Assembly (NCBI RefSeq): GCF_022374875.2
Contig: NZ_CP092427.2
Span: 4,526,001-4,590,000, forward strand
Source: Mycolicibacterium rufum
GTDB lineage: Bacteria > Actinomycetota > Actinomycetes > Mycobacteriales > Mycobacteriaceae
Direction: 5' to 3'
Length of the DNA stretch: 64,000 bases
The notes below the pieces were generated by a model. That model had not been told where the DNA came from. It did no database searches and saw only the letters and a list, made by a program, of their open reading frames with translations. Position numbers and translations under genes: made by a program. Shown here in pieces: positions 35,495-42,806 of the stretch (positions are counted from its first letter, which is position 1; each line of letters begins with the position of its first letter).

Positions 35495-37371
35495 CTCTCA
35501 CCGCCGACACTCCGGTGAGCCCCGCCCCCGCCGCGCCGAGCGAACGGCCGAATCGCTGGACCCGTCCCGCCCTGCTGGCGCTGCTGGCCGGCACCGCGCT
35601 GCTCTATCTGTGGGGCCTCGGATCCTCGGGCTGGGCCAACGACTTCTACGCCGCGGCCGCGCAGGCCGGCACCCAGAACTGGAAGGCCTGGCTGTTCGGC
35701 TCGCTCGATGCGGGAAACGCGATCACCGTCGACAAGCCGCCCGCCGCGATCTGGGTGATGGCGTTGTCCGGCAGGCTCTTCGGCTTCACGCCGTTCACGA
35801 TGCTGCTGCCGCAGGCGTTGATGGGCGTTGCCTCCGTCGGTGTCCTGTACGCCGCGGTGCGCCGGGTCAGCGGGCCCGGTGCCGGCCTGCTCGCCGGCCT
35901 GGCGCTGGCGGTCATGCCGGTGGCCGCCTCGATGTTCCGCTACAACAATCCCGACGCGCTGCTGGTCCTGCTGCTGGTGGTGGCCGCGTACCTGATGGTG
36001 CGGGCGATCGAGACGGGCGCGACGCGCTGGGTGGTGGGCGTCGGCGTCGTGCTGGGCGTCGCGTTCCTGACCAAGATGCTGCAGGCCTTCCTGGTGGTGC
36101 CCGGCCTGGCGCTGGCGTTCCTGGTGGCCGCGCCGGTTGCGTTCTGGCCACGGGTCGGCAAGCTGGTCGCCGGCGGCGCCGCGATGGTCGCGACCGCGGG
36201 GCCCTTCCTGGCCCTGGTGAGCCTGTGGCCCGCCGACTCACGGCCCTACATCGGCGGCTCCACGGACAACAGCCTGCTGCAGCTCGCATTGGGCTACAAC
36301 GGAATTCAGCGGGTGATGGGCCGGGAGAGTATGCCCGGAGCCGGGGACCGCTTCGGCGGGGGAGGCGGGCTGTTCTTCGGCGGGCAGCCGGGCATCGGCC
36401 GCATGTTCGGGCCGTCGTTCGGGGCCGAGGCCTCCTGGCTGCTGCCCGCCGCGCTGATCGGCCTCGTCGCCGGCCTGTGGTTCACCCGCCGCACCGCGCG
36501 CACGGCCACCGTGCGGGCGAGCCTGCTGCTGTGGGGCGGCTGGCTGCTGGTCACCGCCGCGGTGTTCAGCTTCATGGACGGCACGATCCACCCCTATTAC
36601 ACGCTGGCGCTGGCGCCCGCCGTGGCGGCGCTGGTCGGCATCTGCGTGACCGAACTGTGGCGCGGCAGGCAGTTCTGGGCGTCGCGGGCGGTGCTCGCCG
36701 CGCTGTCGGCGGTCACCGGGGTGTGGTCGTTCATCCTGCTCGATCGGGCTCCCGACTGGCAGCCGTGGTTGCGCTGGGTGGTGCTGATCGGGTCGGTCAT
36801 GGTGGCCGCGGTTCTCGCCGCCGGGGCACACCGGCTCGGCCGGTTCACCGTCGCGGTGGCGGCCGCGGCGATCCTTCTCGGCGGCGCCGGGTCGCTGGGC
36901 TACGCGATCGAGACGGCGGCGCACGCTCCCAGCGGACCGGGCGCCATGGCTGGGCCCGCCGCGGCACATGCGGACTTCGGCTTCGGCGGCCCGGGTGGCC
37001 CCGGCGGCCCGGACGGCCCCGGGGGCTTCGGGAAGCCGGTGTCGGACAACGCCGCGCTGCAGAACCTCGTCAGGGCGACCGACAACCGGTGGGCCGCCGC
37101 CAGTGTCGGGTCGATGACCGCGGGCCGCCTCGAGCTGGACACCGGCACCTCGGTGATGGCGATCGGCGGGTTCACCGGCAGCGACGACTCGCCCACGCTG
37201 GCGCAGTTCCAGGCCTACGTGGCCGACGGCCAGGTGCGCTACTTCATCGCGGGTGGCCACCACGGGCCGGGCCGTGACTCGGGCACGGCGGCCGAGATCA
37301 CCGCGTGGGTACAGAAGAACTTCACCCCGATGGACGTCGGCGGCACCACGGTCTACGACCTCGCCCGCTGA
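35491..37371 (+). CDS. GT39/ArnT-like polytopic glycosyltransferase, copy 2
   Basis: A 626-residue GT-C fold membrane transferase, paralogue of the first gene of the operon. The N-terminal first loop WANDFYAAA has Asp51, in the region where ArnT-like enzymes carry catalytic acidic residues. FRYNNPDALLVLLL and IHPYYTLALAP are shared with copy 1. A Gly-rich insert (GDRFGGGGGLFFGG) lies near residue 290. A second run of Gly/Pro (FGGPGGPGGPDGPGGFG, about 495-511) precedes the C-terminal extracytoplasmic domain. It likely uses the polyprenyl-phosphate-sugar made by the GT2/GtrA protein. The gene is followed by two hairpins. Confidence 0.88.
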   Translation: MTLTADTPVSPAPAAPSERPNRWTRPALLALLAGTALLYLWGLGSSGWANDFYAAAAQAGTQNWKAWLFGSLDAGNAITVDKPPAAIWVMALSGRLFGFTPFTMLLPQALMGVASVGVLYAAVRRVSGPGAGLLAGLALAVMPVAASMFRYNNPDALLVLLLVVAAYLMVRAIETGATRWVVGVGVVLGVAFLTKMLQAFLVVPGLALAFLVAAPVAFWPRVGKLVAGGAAMVATAGPFLALVSLWPADSRPYIGGSTDNSLLQLALGYNGIQRVMGRESMPGAGDRFGGGGGLFFGGQPGIGRMFGPSFGAEASWLLPAALIGLVAGLWFTRRTARTATVRASLLLWGGWLLVTAAVFSFMDGTIHPYYTLALAPAVAALVGICVTELWRGRQFWASRAVLAALSAVTGVWSFILLDRAPDWQPWLRWVVLIGSVMVAAVLAAGAHRLGRFTVAVAAAAILLGGAGSLGYAIETAAHAPSGPGAMAGPAAAHADFGFGGPGGPGGPDGPGGFGKPVSDNAALQNLVRATDNRWAAASVGSMTAGRLELDTGTSVMAIGGFTGSDDSPTLAQFQAYVADGQVRYFIAGGHHGPGRDSGTAAEITAWVQKNFTPMDVGGTTVYDLAR

Positions 37372-37374
37372 CCG

Positions 37375-37426
37375 AGCGTGACGGTGTCGTCACGCTGGGC
37401 CTCCAGCGTGACGGCACCGTCACACT
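37375..37426. terminator. Two consecutive palindromic stem-loops after the glycosyltransferase operon
   Basis: AGCGTGACG-GTGT-CGTCACGCT (37375-37396; 9-bp arms) is followed by GTGACGG-CA-CCGTCAC (37408-37423; 7-bp arms) inside a near copy of the same element (37405-37426). Neither has a U-tract. They probably mark transcript ends in the mycobacterial style or are a short palindromic repeat element. Confidence 0.6.
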
Positions 37427-37497
37427 CGCCGGGGGTCCTTGCGCGCTGACTGATTCTTATCCGTGACAGGGCGCGGCCGCCTCCCTACGGTCGCGCC

Positions 37498-37989
37498 ATG
37501 TCGGTGACAGATGAGTACCTGAGGAACAACGAGGAGTACGCGAAGACGTTCTCCGGGCCGCTGCCCCTGCCGCCCAGCAAGCACGTCGCCGTGGTCGCCT
37601 GCATGGACGCTCGACTCGACGTGTACCGCATCCTCGGCCTGTCCGACGGTGAGGCGCACGTCATCCGCAACGCCGGCGGTGTCGTCACCGACGACGAGAT
37701 CCGCTCGCTGGCGATCAGTCAGCGCCTGCTCGGCACCCGGGAGATCATCCTGATCCACCACACCGACTGCGGCATGCTGACGTTCACCGACGACGAGTTC
37801 ACGCGGGGGATCCAGGACGAGACCGGCATCAAGCCCGAGTGGGCGGCCGAATCGTTCCGCGACCTCGACGAGGACGTCCGGCAGTCGCTGCGCCGCATCC
37901 AGGCCAGCCCGTTCGTCACCCAGCACGAGTCGCTGCGCGGCTTCGTCTTCGACGTCGCGACCGGGAAGCTCGCCGAAGTCACGCTGTAA
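37498..37989 (+). CDS. canA: Beta-carbonic anhydrase CanA
   Basis: A 163-residue zinc enzyme interconverting CO2 and bicarbonate. The metal ligands of the beta class are in place: Cys35, Asp37 and Arg39 in ACMDAR, and His88 with Cys91 in HHTDCG. These positions match my recall of M. tuberculosis Rv1284 (CanA). Length also matches. It lies between the glycosyltransferase operon and the sulfate activation operon, as canA precedes cysD in M. tuberculosis. Expression is probably independent of cysD, since a nested hairpin and a separate promoter lie between them. Confidence 0.94.
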   Translation: MSVTDEYLRNNEEYAKTFSGPLPLPPSKHVAVVACMDARLDVYRILGLSDGEAHVIRNAGGVVTDDEIRSLAISQRLLGTREIILIHHTDCGMLTFTDDEFTRGIQDETGIKPEWAAESFRDLDEDVRQSLRRIQASPFVTQHESLRGFVFDVATGKLAEVTL

Positions 37990-37992
37990 TCG

Positions 37993-38056
37993 CGACGACT
38001 GTGGCGGTTGTGCACGCCTGACGGCCGTTCTGCGTGCACAGCACCCACAGTCGTCG
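37993..38056. terminator. Nested hairpin between canA and cysD
   Basis: Outer arms CGACGACTGTGG (37993-38004) and CCACAGTCGTCG (38045-38056) enclose inner arms TGTGCACGC (38009-38017) and GCGTGCACA (38032-38040) with a 14-nt loop. It starts 4 nt after the canA stop and ends 15 nt before the cysD -35 box. A terminator or boundary element is likely. It shares its two-tier layout with the element at 43858-43916. Confidence 0.65.
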
Positions 38057-38070
38057 TCTGCGCCGAACCG

Positions 38071-38100
38071 TTGACACTTCCGCCGGTCGGCGGCTAAATT
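38071..38100 (+). promoter_or_regulatory. cysD operon promoter
   Basis: A consensus -35 TTGACA (38071-38076), 17-bp spacer and -10 CTAAAT (38094-38099; TAAATT with an 18-bp spacer). The expected transcription start, 7-9 nt on, coincides with the ATG of a 15-codon upstream ORF at 38109. Confidence 0.75.
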
Positions 38101-38108
38101 GCCCGTTG

Positions 38109-38156
38109 ATGATCGTAAATCTGGTCAAATCTACCAACTTTGCAGGGAAACAATGA
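38109..38156 (+). CDS. Putative leaderless upstream ORF overlapping cysD (15 codons)
   Basis: ATG 38109 opens a 15-codon frame (MIVNLVKSTNFAGKQ) ending in TGA at 38154-38156, which overlaps the cysD ATG as ATGA. Its ATG falls where the promoter predicts transcription start, so it would be read without a leader. It has no Cys codons, unlike the reported polycysteine leaderless uORFs that act as cysteine-responsive attenuators in mycobacteria. A role in translational coupling of cysD is inferred. It could also be chance. Confidence 0.4.
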   Translation: MIVNLVKSTNFAGKQ

Positions 38157-39082
38157 CCGCGACCGAACCGATCGCCCCGAACGCGGGGCGCTACGAGTTG
38201 AGCCATCTGCGCGCCCTGGAGGCCGAGGCCATCCACATCATCCGGGAGGTGGCCGCCGAGTTCGAACGTCCGGTGCTGCTGTTCTCCGGCGGCAAGGACT
38301 CGATCGTCATGCTGCACCTGGCGATCAAGGCCTTCCGGCCCGGCCGGCTGCCGTTCCCGGTGATGCACGTCGACACCGGCCACAACTTCGACGAGGTGCT
38401 GCAGGCGCGCGACGACCTGGTCGCCGAGTCGGGCGTGCGCCTGGTGGTGGCGAAGGTGCAGGACGACATCGACGCCGGCAGGGTGGTCGAGACGATCCCG
38501 TCGCGCAACCCGATGCAGACGTTCACGCTGCTGCGCGCCATCCGGGAGAACAAGTTCGATGCCGCGTTCGGCGGAGCGCGCCGCGACGAGGAGAAGGCCC
38601 GCGCCAAGGAGCGGGTGTTCAGCTTCCGCGACGAGTTCGGTCAGTGGGACCCGAAGAACCAGCGGCCCGAGCTGTGGAGCCTCTACAACGGCAGGCACCG
38701 CAAGGGTGAGCACATCCGCGCGTTCCCGCTGTCCAACTGGACCGAGTTCGACATCTGGTCCTACATCGGCGCCGAGAAGATCGCGCTGCCGTCGATCTAC
38801 TACGCGCATCAGCGCAAGGTGTTCGAACGCGACGGGATGCTGCTCGCGGTGCACAAGTTCCTGCAGCCCCGCAAGGACGAGCAGGTGATCGAGAAGACGG
38901 TGCGGTTCCGCACCGTCGGTGACGTCACCTGCACCGGGTGCGTGGAGTCGACCGCGGCGACGGTCAGCGAGGTGATCGCCGAGACGGCGGTCTCCCGACT
39001 GACCGAGCGCGGCGCGACCCGCGCCGACGACCGCATCTCCGAGGCGGGAATGGAAGACCGGAAGCGCGAGGGGTATTTCTGA
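38153..39082 (+). CDS. cysD: Sulfate adenylyltransferase subunit 2
   Basis: A 309-residue small subunit of ATP sulfurylase, which adenylates sulfate to APS using ATP in the first step of sulfate assimilation. It carries the PP-loop motif LLFSGGKDSIVMLHLA (about residues 41-56) and the conserved stretches SRNPMQTFTLLRAIRENKFD and CTGCVESTA. It is very close to my recall of M. tuberculosis CysD. Met at 38153 is chosen because the family begins shortly before YELSHLRALEAEAIHIIRE; the frame stays open upstream but reads unlike CysD. It works with CysN encoded 31 nt downstream. Confidence 0.95.
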   Translation: MTATEPIAPNAGRYELSHLRALEAEAIHIIREVAAEFERPVLLFSGGKDSIVMLHLAIKAFRPGRLPFPVMHVDTGHNFDEVLQARDDLVAESGVRLVVAKVQDDIDAGRVVETIPSRNPMQTFTLLRAIRENKFDAAFGGARRDEEKARAKERVFSFRDEFGQWDPKNQRPELWSLYNGRHRKGEHIRAFPLSNWTEFDIWSYIGAEKIALPSIYYAHQRKVFERDGMLLAVHKFLQPRKDEQVIEKTVRFRTVGDVTCTGCVESTAATVSEVIAETAVSRLTERGATRADDRISEAGMEDRKREGYF

Positions 39083-39113
39083 TGAGCGCTCGCGCGAAGA
39101 ACAGAGGATTCTG

Positions 39114-40961
39114 ATGGCGACCACACTGCTGCGCATCGCGACCGCCGGCTCGGTCGACGACGGCAAGTCCACGCTGATCGGCCGGCTGCTCTACGACAGC
39201 AAGGCCGTGATGGAGGACCAGCTCGCTTCGGTCGAGCGCACCTCCCGGGAGCGCGGTCACGACTACACCGACCTGGCGCTGGTCACCGACGGCCTGCGTG
39301 CCGAGCGGGAGCAGGGCATCACGATCGACGTCGCCTACCGCTACTTCGCCACGGCCAAGCGGAAATTCATCATCGCCGACACGCCGGGCCACATCCAGTA
39401 CACCCGCAACATGGTCACCGGCACGTCGACCGCCCAGCTGGCGATCGTGCTCGTCGACGCCCGCCACGGCCTGCTCGAGCAGTCCCGCCGGCACGCGTTC
39501 CTGGCCTCGCTGCTGGGCATCCGCCACATCGTGCTGGCGGTCAACAAGATGGATCTGGTCGACTGGAGCCAGGAGCGGTTCGAGCAGATCCGGGACGATT
39601 TCCACGAATTCGCCGCCCGCCTCGACGTCCAGGACGTCACGACGATCCCGCTGTCGGCGCTCAACGGCGACAACGTCGTCACCAAGTCCGACGTCACGCC
39701 GTGGTACGACGGCCCGGCGCTGCTGAGCCACCTCGAGGACGTGTACATCGCCGGGGACCGCAACCTCGTCGACGTCCGCTTCCCGGTGCAGTACGTGATC
39801 CGGCCGCAGACCCACGAGCACGCGGACCACCGCAGCTACGCCGGCACCGTGGCCAGCGGTGTGATGCGCCCCGGTGACGAGGTCGTCGTGCTGCCCACCG
39901 GCAAGTCGTCGCGGATCACCGCGATCGAGGGTCCCGGTGGCCCTGTGCAGGAGGCGTTTCCGCCGATGGCGGTGTCGGTGAGCCTCGCCGACGACATCGA
40001 CATCTCGCGCGGAGACCTGATCGCCCGACCCAACAACCAGCCGCGCGTCACCCAGGAGTTCGACGCGACCGTGTGCTGGATGGCCGACGAAGTGTCGCTG
40101 GAGCCGGGTCGCGACTACCTGATCAAGCACACGACCAGGACCACCCGCGTCCGGGTCACCGCGCTGGACTACCGGCTCGACGTCAACACCCTGCACCGCG
40201 ACAAGACCGCGACGGCACTGAAACTCAACGAGCTGGGCCGGGTCTCGCTGCGCAGCCAGGTGCCGCTGCTGCTCGACGAGTACAGCCGAAACGCCGCCAC
40301 CGGCTCGTTCATCCTGATCGACCCGAACACCAACGGCACCGTGGCGGCGGGGATGATCCTGCCCTACGTCAGCGCGCGCACGGCCAGCCCCAACACCGTG
40401 CGGCACCAGTCGCTGTGCACCGCCGAGGACCGGCTGTCCAAGGGGCGCACCGTGTGGTTCACCGGCCTGTCGGGCTCGGGCAAGTCCTCGGTCGCGATGC
40501 TCGTCGAGCAGAAGCTACTCGAAAAGGGCGTGCCCGCTTACGTTCTCGACGGTGACAACCTGCGCCACGGCCTCAACGCGGACCTCGGCTTCTCGATGGC
40601 CGACCGTGCCGAGAACCAGCGCCGGCTGGCCCACGTCGCCGCCATCCTCGCCGATTCCGGCCAGGTGGTGCTCGTCCCGGCGATCAGCCCGCTCGAGGAG
40701 CACCGCGAACTGGCGCGGCGGGTGACGTGCGAGGCGGGTCTGGACTTCTTCGAGGTGTTCATGGACACTCCGCTCGAGGACTGCGAGCGCCGCGACCCGA
40801 AGGGGTTGTACGCCAAGGCCCGCGCCGGGGAGATCACCCACTTCACCGGCATCGACAGCCCCTACCAGCGACCCAAGGACCCCGACTTGCACCTGACGCC
40901 CGAGCATTCCCTCGACGCCCTGGCCGACCGGGTCATCGAGATGCTGGAGACCACGCCGTGA
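39114..40961 (+). CDS. cysN: Bifunctional sulfate adenylyltransferase GTPase subunit / APS kinase
   Basis: A 615-residue fusion. Residues about 1-430 are the CysN GTPase that drives sulfate activation by CysD: G1 GSVDDGKST, G3 DTPGH and G4 NKMD, then EF-Tu-like beta-barrels. Residues about 440-615 are APS kinase (CysC): P-loop GLSGSGKSS, DGDNLRHGLN, and KGLYAKARAGEITHFTG. The protein thus produces PAPS for sulfation and further reduction. The fused CysNC form is usual in mycobacteria. Its stop is shared with the GTG of cysQ (GTGA). Confidence 0.95.
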   Translation: MATTLLRIATAGSVDDGKSTLIGRLLYDSKAVMEDQLASVERTSRERGHDYTDLALVTDGLRAEREQGITIDVAYRYFATAKRKFIIADTPGHIQYTRNMVTGTSTAQLAIVLVDARHGLLEQSRRHAFLASLLGIRHIVLAVNKMDLVDWSQERFEQIRDDFHEFAARLDVQDVTTIPLSALNGDNVVTKSDVTPWYDGPALLSHLEDVYIAGDRNLVDVRFPVQYVIRPQTHEHADHRSYAGTVASGVMRPGDEVVVLPTGKSSRITAIEGPGGPVQEAFPPMAVSVSLADDIDISRGDLIARPNNQPRVTQEFDATVCWMADEVSLEPGRDYLIKHTTRTTRVRVTALDYRLDVNTLHRDKTATALKLNELGRVSLRSQVPLLLDEYSRNAATGSFILIDPNTNGTVAAGMILPYVSARTASPNTVRHQSLCTAEDRLSKGRTVWFTGLSGSGKSSVAMLVEQKLLEKGVPAYVLDGDNLRHGLNADLGFSMADRAENQRRLAHVAAILADSGQVVLVPAISPLEEHRELARRVTCEAGLDFFEVFMDTPLEDCERRDPKGLYAKARAGEITHFTGIDSPYQRPKDPDLHLTPEHSLDALADRVIEMLETTP

Positions 40962-41698
40962 CGGCCACCGACCACGAGGTGGCCGCGCGGTTGGCCACCG
41001 AGGCGGGCACGCTGCTGCTCGATGTGCGCGCCGAGTTCGCCGATGCCGACGCCGCTGAGCGGAAGGCGGCGGGGGACAAGCGTTCCCACGACTTCCTGAT
41101 GGAGGCGCTGGCCGCGGAGCGGCCCGATGACGCGGTGCTCTCAGAGGAGGGTGTCGACGATCCGGTGCGGTTGTCGGCCCGCCGGGTGTGGATCGTCGAC
41201 CCGCTGGACGGCACCCGGGAGTTCTCCGAACTCGGCCGCACCGACTGGGCCGTGCACGTGGCGCTGTGGGAGGGCGGTGAGCTGGTGGCCGGCGCCGTGG
41301 CGCTGCCGGCGCAGGGCATCACGCTGGCCACCCCGACGGTGCCCGCGCCGCCCGCGCAGCCCGGGGCGCCCCGCGTCGTCGTCTCTCGCACCCGGCCCCC
41401 GGCCGTCGCGCTGGAGGTCAAGGACGCCCTCGACGGCACGCTCGTCGAAATGGGTTCGGCCGGTGCGAAAGTCGCGTCGGTGGTGCAGGGCCTCTCCGAT
41501 GTGTACGTGCACGCGGGCGGCCAGTACGAATGGGATTCCGCGGCTCCGGTCGCAGTCGCCCGGGCGGCCGGGCTGCACACGTCACGGATCGACGGCTCGC
41601 CGTTGGTCTACAACCAGCGCGACTCCAAGCTGCCCGACCTCATCGTCTGCCGGCCGGAGCTGGCCGATGCGGTGCTGGCGGTGACGGCCCGGCGGTAG
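40958..41698 (+). CDS. cysQ: 3'(2'),5'-bisphosphate nucleotidase, CysQ-like
   Basis: A 246-residue member of the inositol monophosphatase-type Li-sensitive phosphatase family. The metal-binding motifs are VLSEEG, DPLDGTREF (residues about 80-88) and WDSAAPVAV near the C terminus. By family it dephosphorylates PAP, and possibly PAPS, recycling the by-product of sulfotransferase and PAPS reductase reactions. Its GTGA overlap with cysNC places it in the same translation unit, so PAP removal is coordinated with PAPS supply. In M. tuberculosis, cysQ (Rv2131c) is elsewhere, so this may be a different paralogue. Confidence 0.86.
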   Translation: MTATDHEVAARLATEAGTLLLDVRAEFADADAAERKAAGDKRSHDFLMEALAAERPDDAVLSEEGVDDPVRLSARRVWIVDPLDGTREFSELGRTDWAVHVALWEGGELVAGAVALPAQGITLATPTVPAPPAQPGAPRVVVSRTRPPAVALEVKDALDGTLVEMGSAGAKVASVVQGLSDVYVHAGGQYEWDSAAPVAVARAAGLHTSRIDGSPLVYNQRDSKLPDLIVCRPELADAVLAVTARR

Positions 41699-41707
41699 GC
41701 TGCGGAC

Positions 41708-42307
41708 GTGGCCGAACCCAACACGCTGCGCGCCCTGTCCGGCCTGCCGATGACCCCGGCGGGTCTCGACGAGTCGGTGCTGGTGATGATCGACTGCCAG
41801 AACACCTACACCCACGGTGTGATGGAACTCGAGGGGGTGCAGGCCGCGCTCGACGAGGCGGCCACCCTGCTGGACCGCGCCCGTTCGGCGGGCATCCCGG
41901 TCATCCACGTCCAGCACGACGACGGTGCCGGTTCGCTGTACGACGTCCACGGGGAGAGCGGCGCGATCGTCGATCGGGTCGCTCCGCGCGAGGACGAACC
42001 GATCGTGGTGAAGAACTACCCGAACGCGTTCGTGCAGACCGAACTCGAAGAGCGGCTCGCATCGCTCGGCGTGCAGAACCTGGTGCTCGCGGGGTTCATG
42101 ACGCACATGTGCGTGAACTCGACGGCGCGCGGCGCGTTCAACCTCGGCTACGCGCCGACCGTGGTCGCCGCGGCGACGGCGACGCGTGCCCTGCCCGGGT
42201 TGGAGCAGGAGCCGGTGCCCGCCTCGGCCATCCAGGCGGCGAGCCTGGCCGCGATCGCCGATCTGTTCGCCGTGGTCGTGCCAAGAGCCACGGACATCCC
42301 CGGATAG
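41708..42307 (+). CDS. Cysteine hydrolase-fold protein (isochorismatase family)
   Basis: A 199-residue cytoplasmic hydrolase of the isochorismatase-like fold. The catalytic triad candidates are Asp in VLVMIDCQNTY (about residue 31), Lys in IVVKNYPNAF (about 103) and Cys in GFMTHMCVNSTARGA (about 137). The real substrate may be nicotinamide, ureidoacrylate or another amide; the cis-peptide motif region gives no clear answer. A TAGGCT box at 41696-41701 overlaps the cysQ stop and places the GTG start in leaderless position, so it may be expressed separately from the sulfate operon. Confidence 0.83.
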   Translation: MAEPNTLRALSGLPMTPAGLDESVLVMIDCQNTYTHGVMELEGVQAALDEAATLLDRARSAGIPVIHVQHDDGAGSLYDVHGESGAIVDRVAPREDEPIVVKNYPNAFVQTELEERLASLGVQNLVLAGFMTHMCVNSTARGAFNLGYAPTVVAAATATRALPGLEQEPVPASAIQAASLAAIADLFAVVVPRATDIPG

Positions 42308-42316
42308 CCTGGCCCC

Positions 42317-42793
42317 ATGCGGATGTCGGCGAAGGCGGAATATGCCATCCGCGCGATGGTCCAGCTCGCCACCGCCGACGACGGCGCTCTGGTCAAGACC
42401 GAGGATCTCGCCAAGGCCCAGGGCATTCCGGCACAGTTCCTGGTCGACATCCTGTCGGATCTGCGCACCGATCGGTTGGTGCGCAGCCACCGCGGCCGCG
42501 ACGGCGGCTACGAACTCGCCCGGCAGGCCACCGAGATCAGCATCGCCGACGTACTGCGTTGTATCGACGGGCCGCTGGCCAGCGTCCGCGACATCGGGCT
42601 CGGCGATCTGCCCTACAGCGGCCCCACCGCAGCGCTGACCGACGTGTGGCGCGCGCTGCGGGCCAGCATGCGGTCGGTGCTCGAGAAGACGAGCCTGGCC
42701 GACGTCGCCGCCGGAGCGCTGCCCGACCACGTGTGCGTGCTCGCCGACGACTACCGCGCGCAGGAGGAACAGCGCGGACGCTCTGTCACCTGA
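42317..42793 (+). CDS. Rrf2-family transcriptional regulator (Rv1287-like)
   Basis: A 158-residue winged-helix protein, near-identical in its first half to what I recall of M. tuberculosis Rv1287 ([50 protein letters not shown]). The HTH spans about residues 27-60. IscR-type members bind Fe-S through three closely spaced Cys. Here only two Cys are visible, one in LRCIDG and one in HVCVLA, so a canonical cluster is unlikely. Its place next to the sulfate assimilation genes suggests a CymR-like role in cysteine or sulfur control, which is inference. TAGCCT upstream fits a leaderless ATG. Confidence 0.9.
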   Translation: MRMSAKAEYAIRAMVQLATADDGALVKTEDLAKAQGIPAQFLVDILSDLRTDRLVRSHRGRDGGYELARQATEISIADVLRCIDGPLASVRDIGLGDLPYSGPTAALTDVWRALRASMRSVLEKTSLADVAAGALPDHVCVLADDYRAQEEQRGRSVT

Positions 42794-42806
42794 AGGGAGG
42801 GCCCCG

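Noticed and set aside
36950..37040. Gly/Pro-rich run in the second GT39 protein as a possible DNA repeat element
   Set aside because: The GGCCCGGGTGGC-type repetition is explained by PGGPGGP coding in a flexible linker in frame with the gene.
38099..38152. N-terminal extension of CysD to an upstream TTG
   Set aside because: The extra residues (PVDDRKSGQIYQLCRET) do not resemble CysD N termini I recall, and 38099 overlaps the -10 box, so it is probably not transcribed.
38100..38152. SAM or other riboswitch upstream of cysD
   Set aside because: The leader is only about 45 nt and is filled by the uORF; there is no room for a known aptamer fold.
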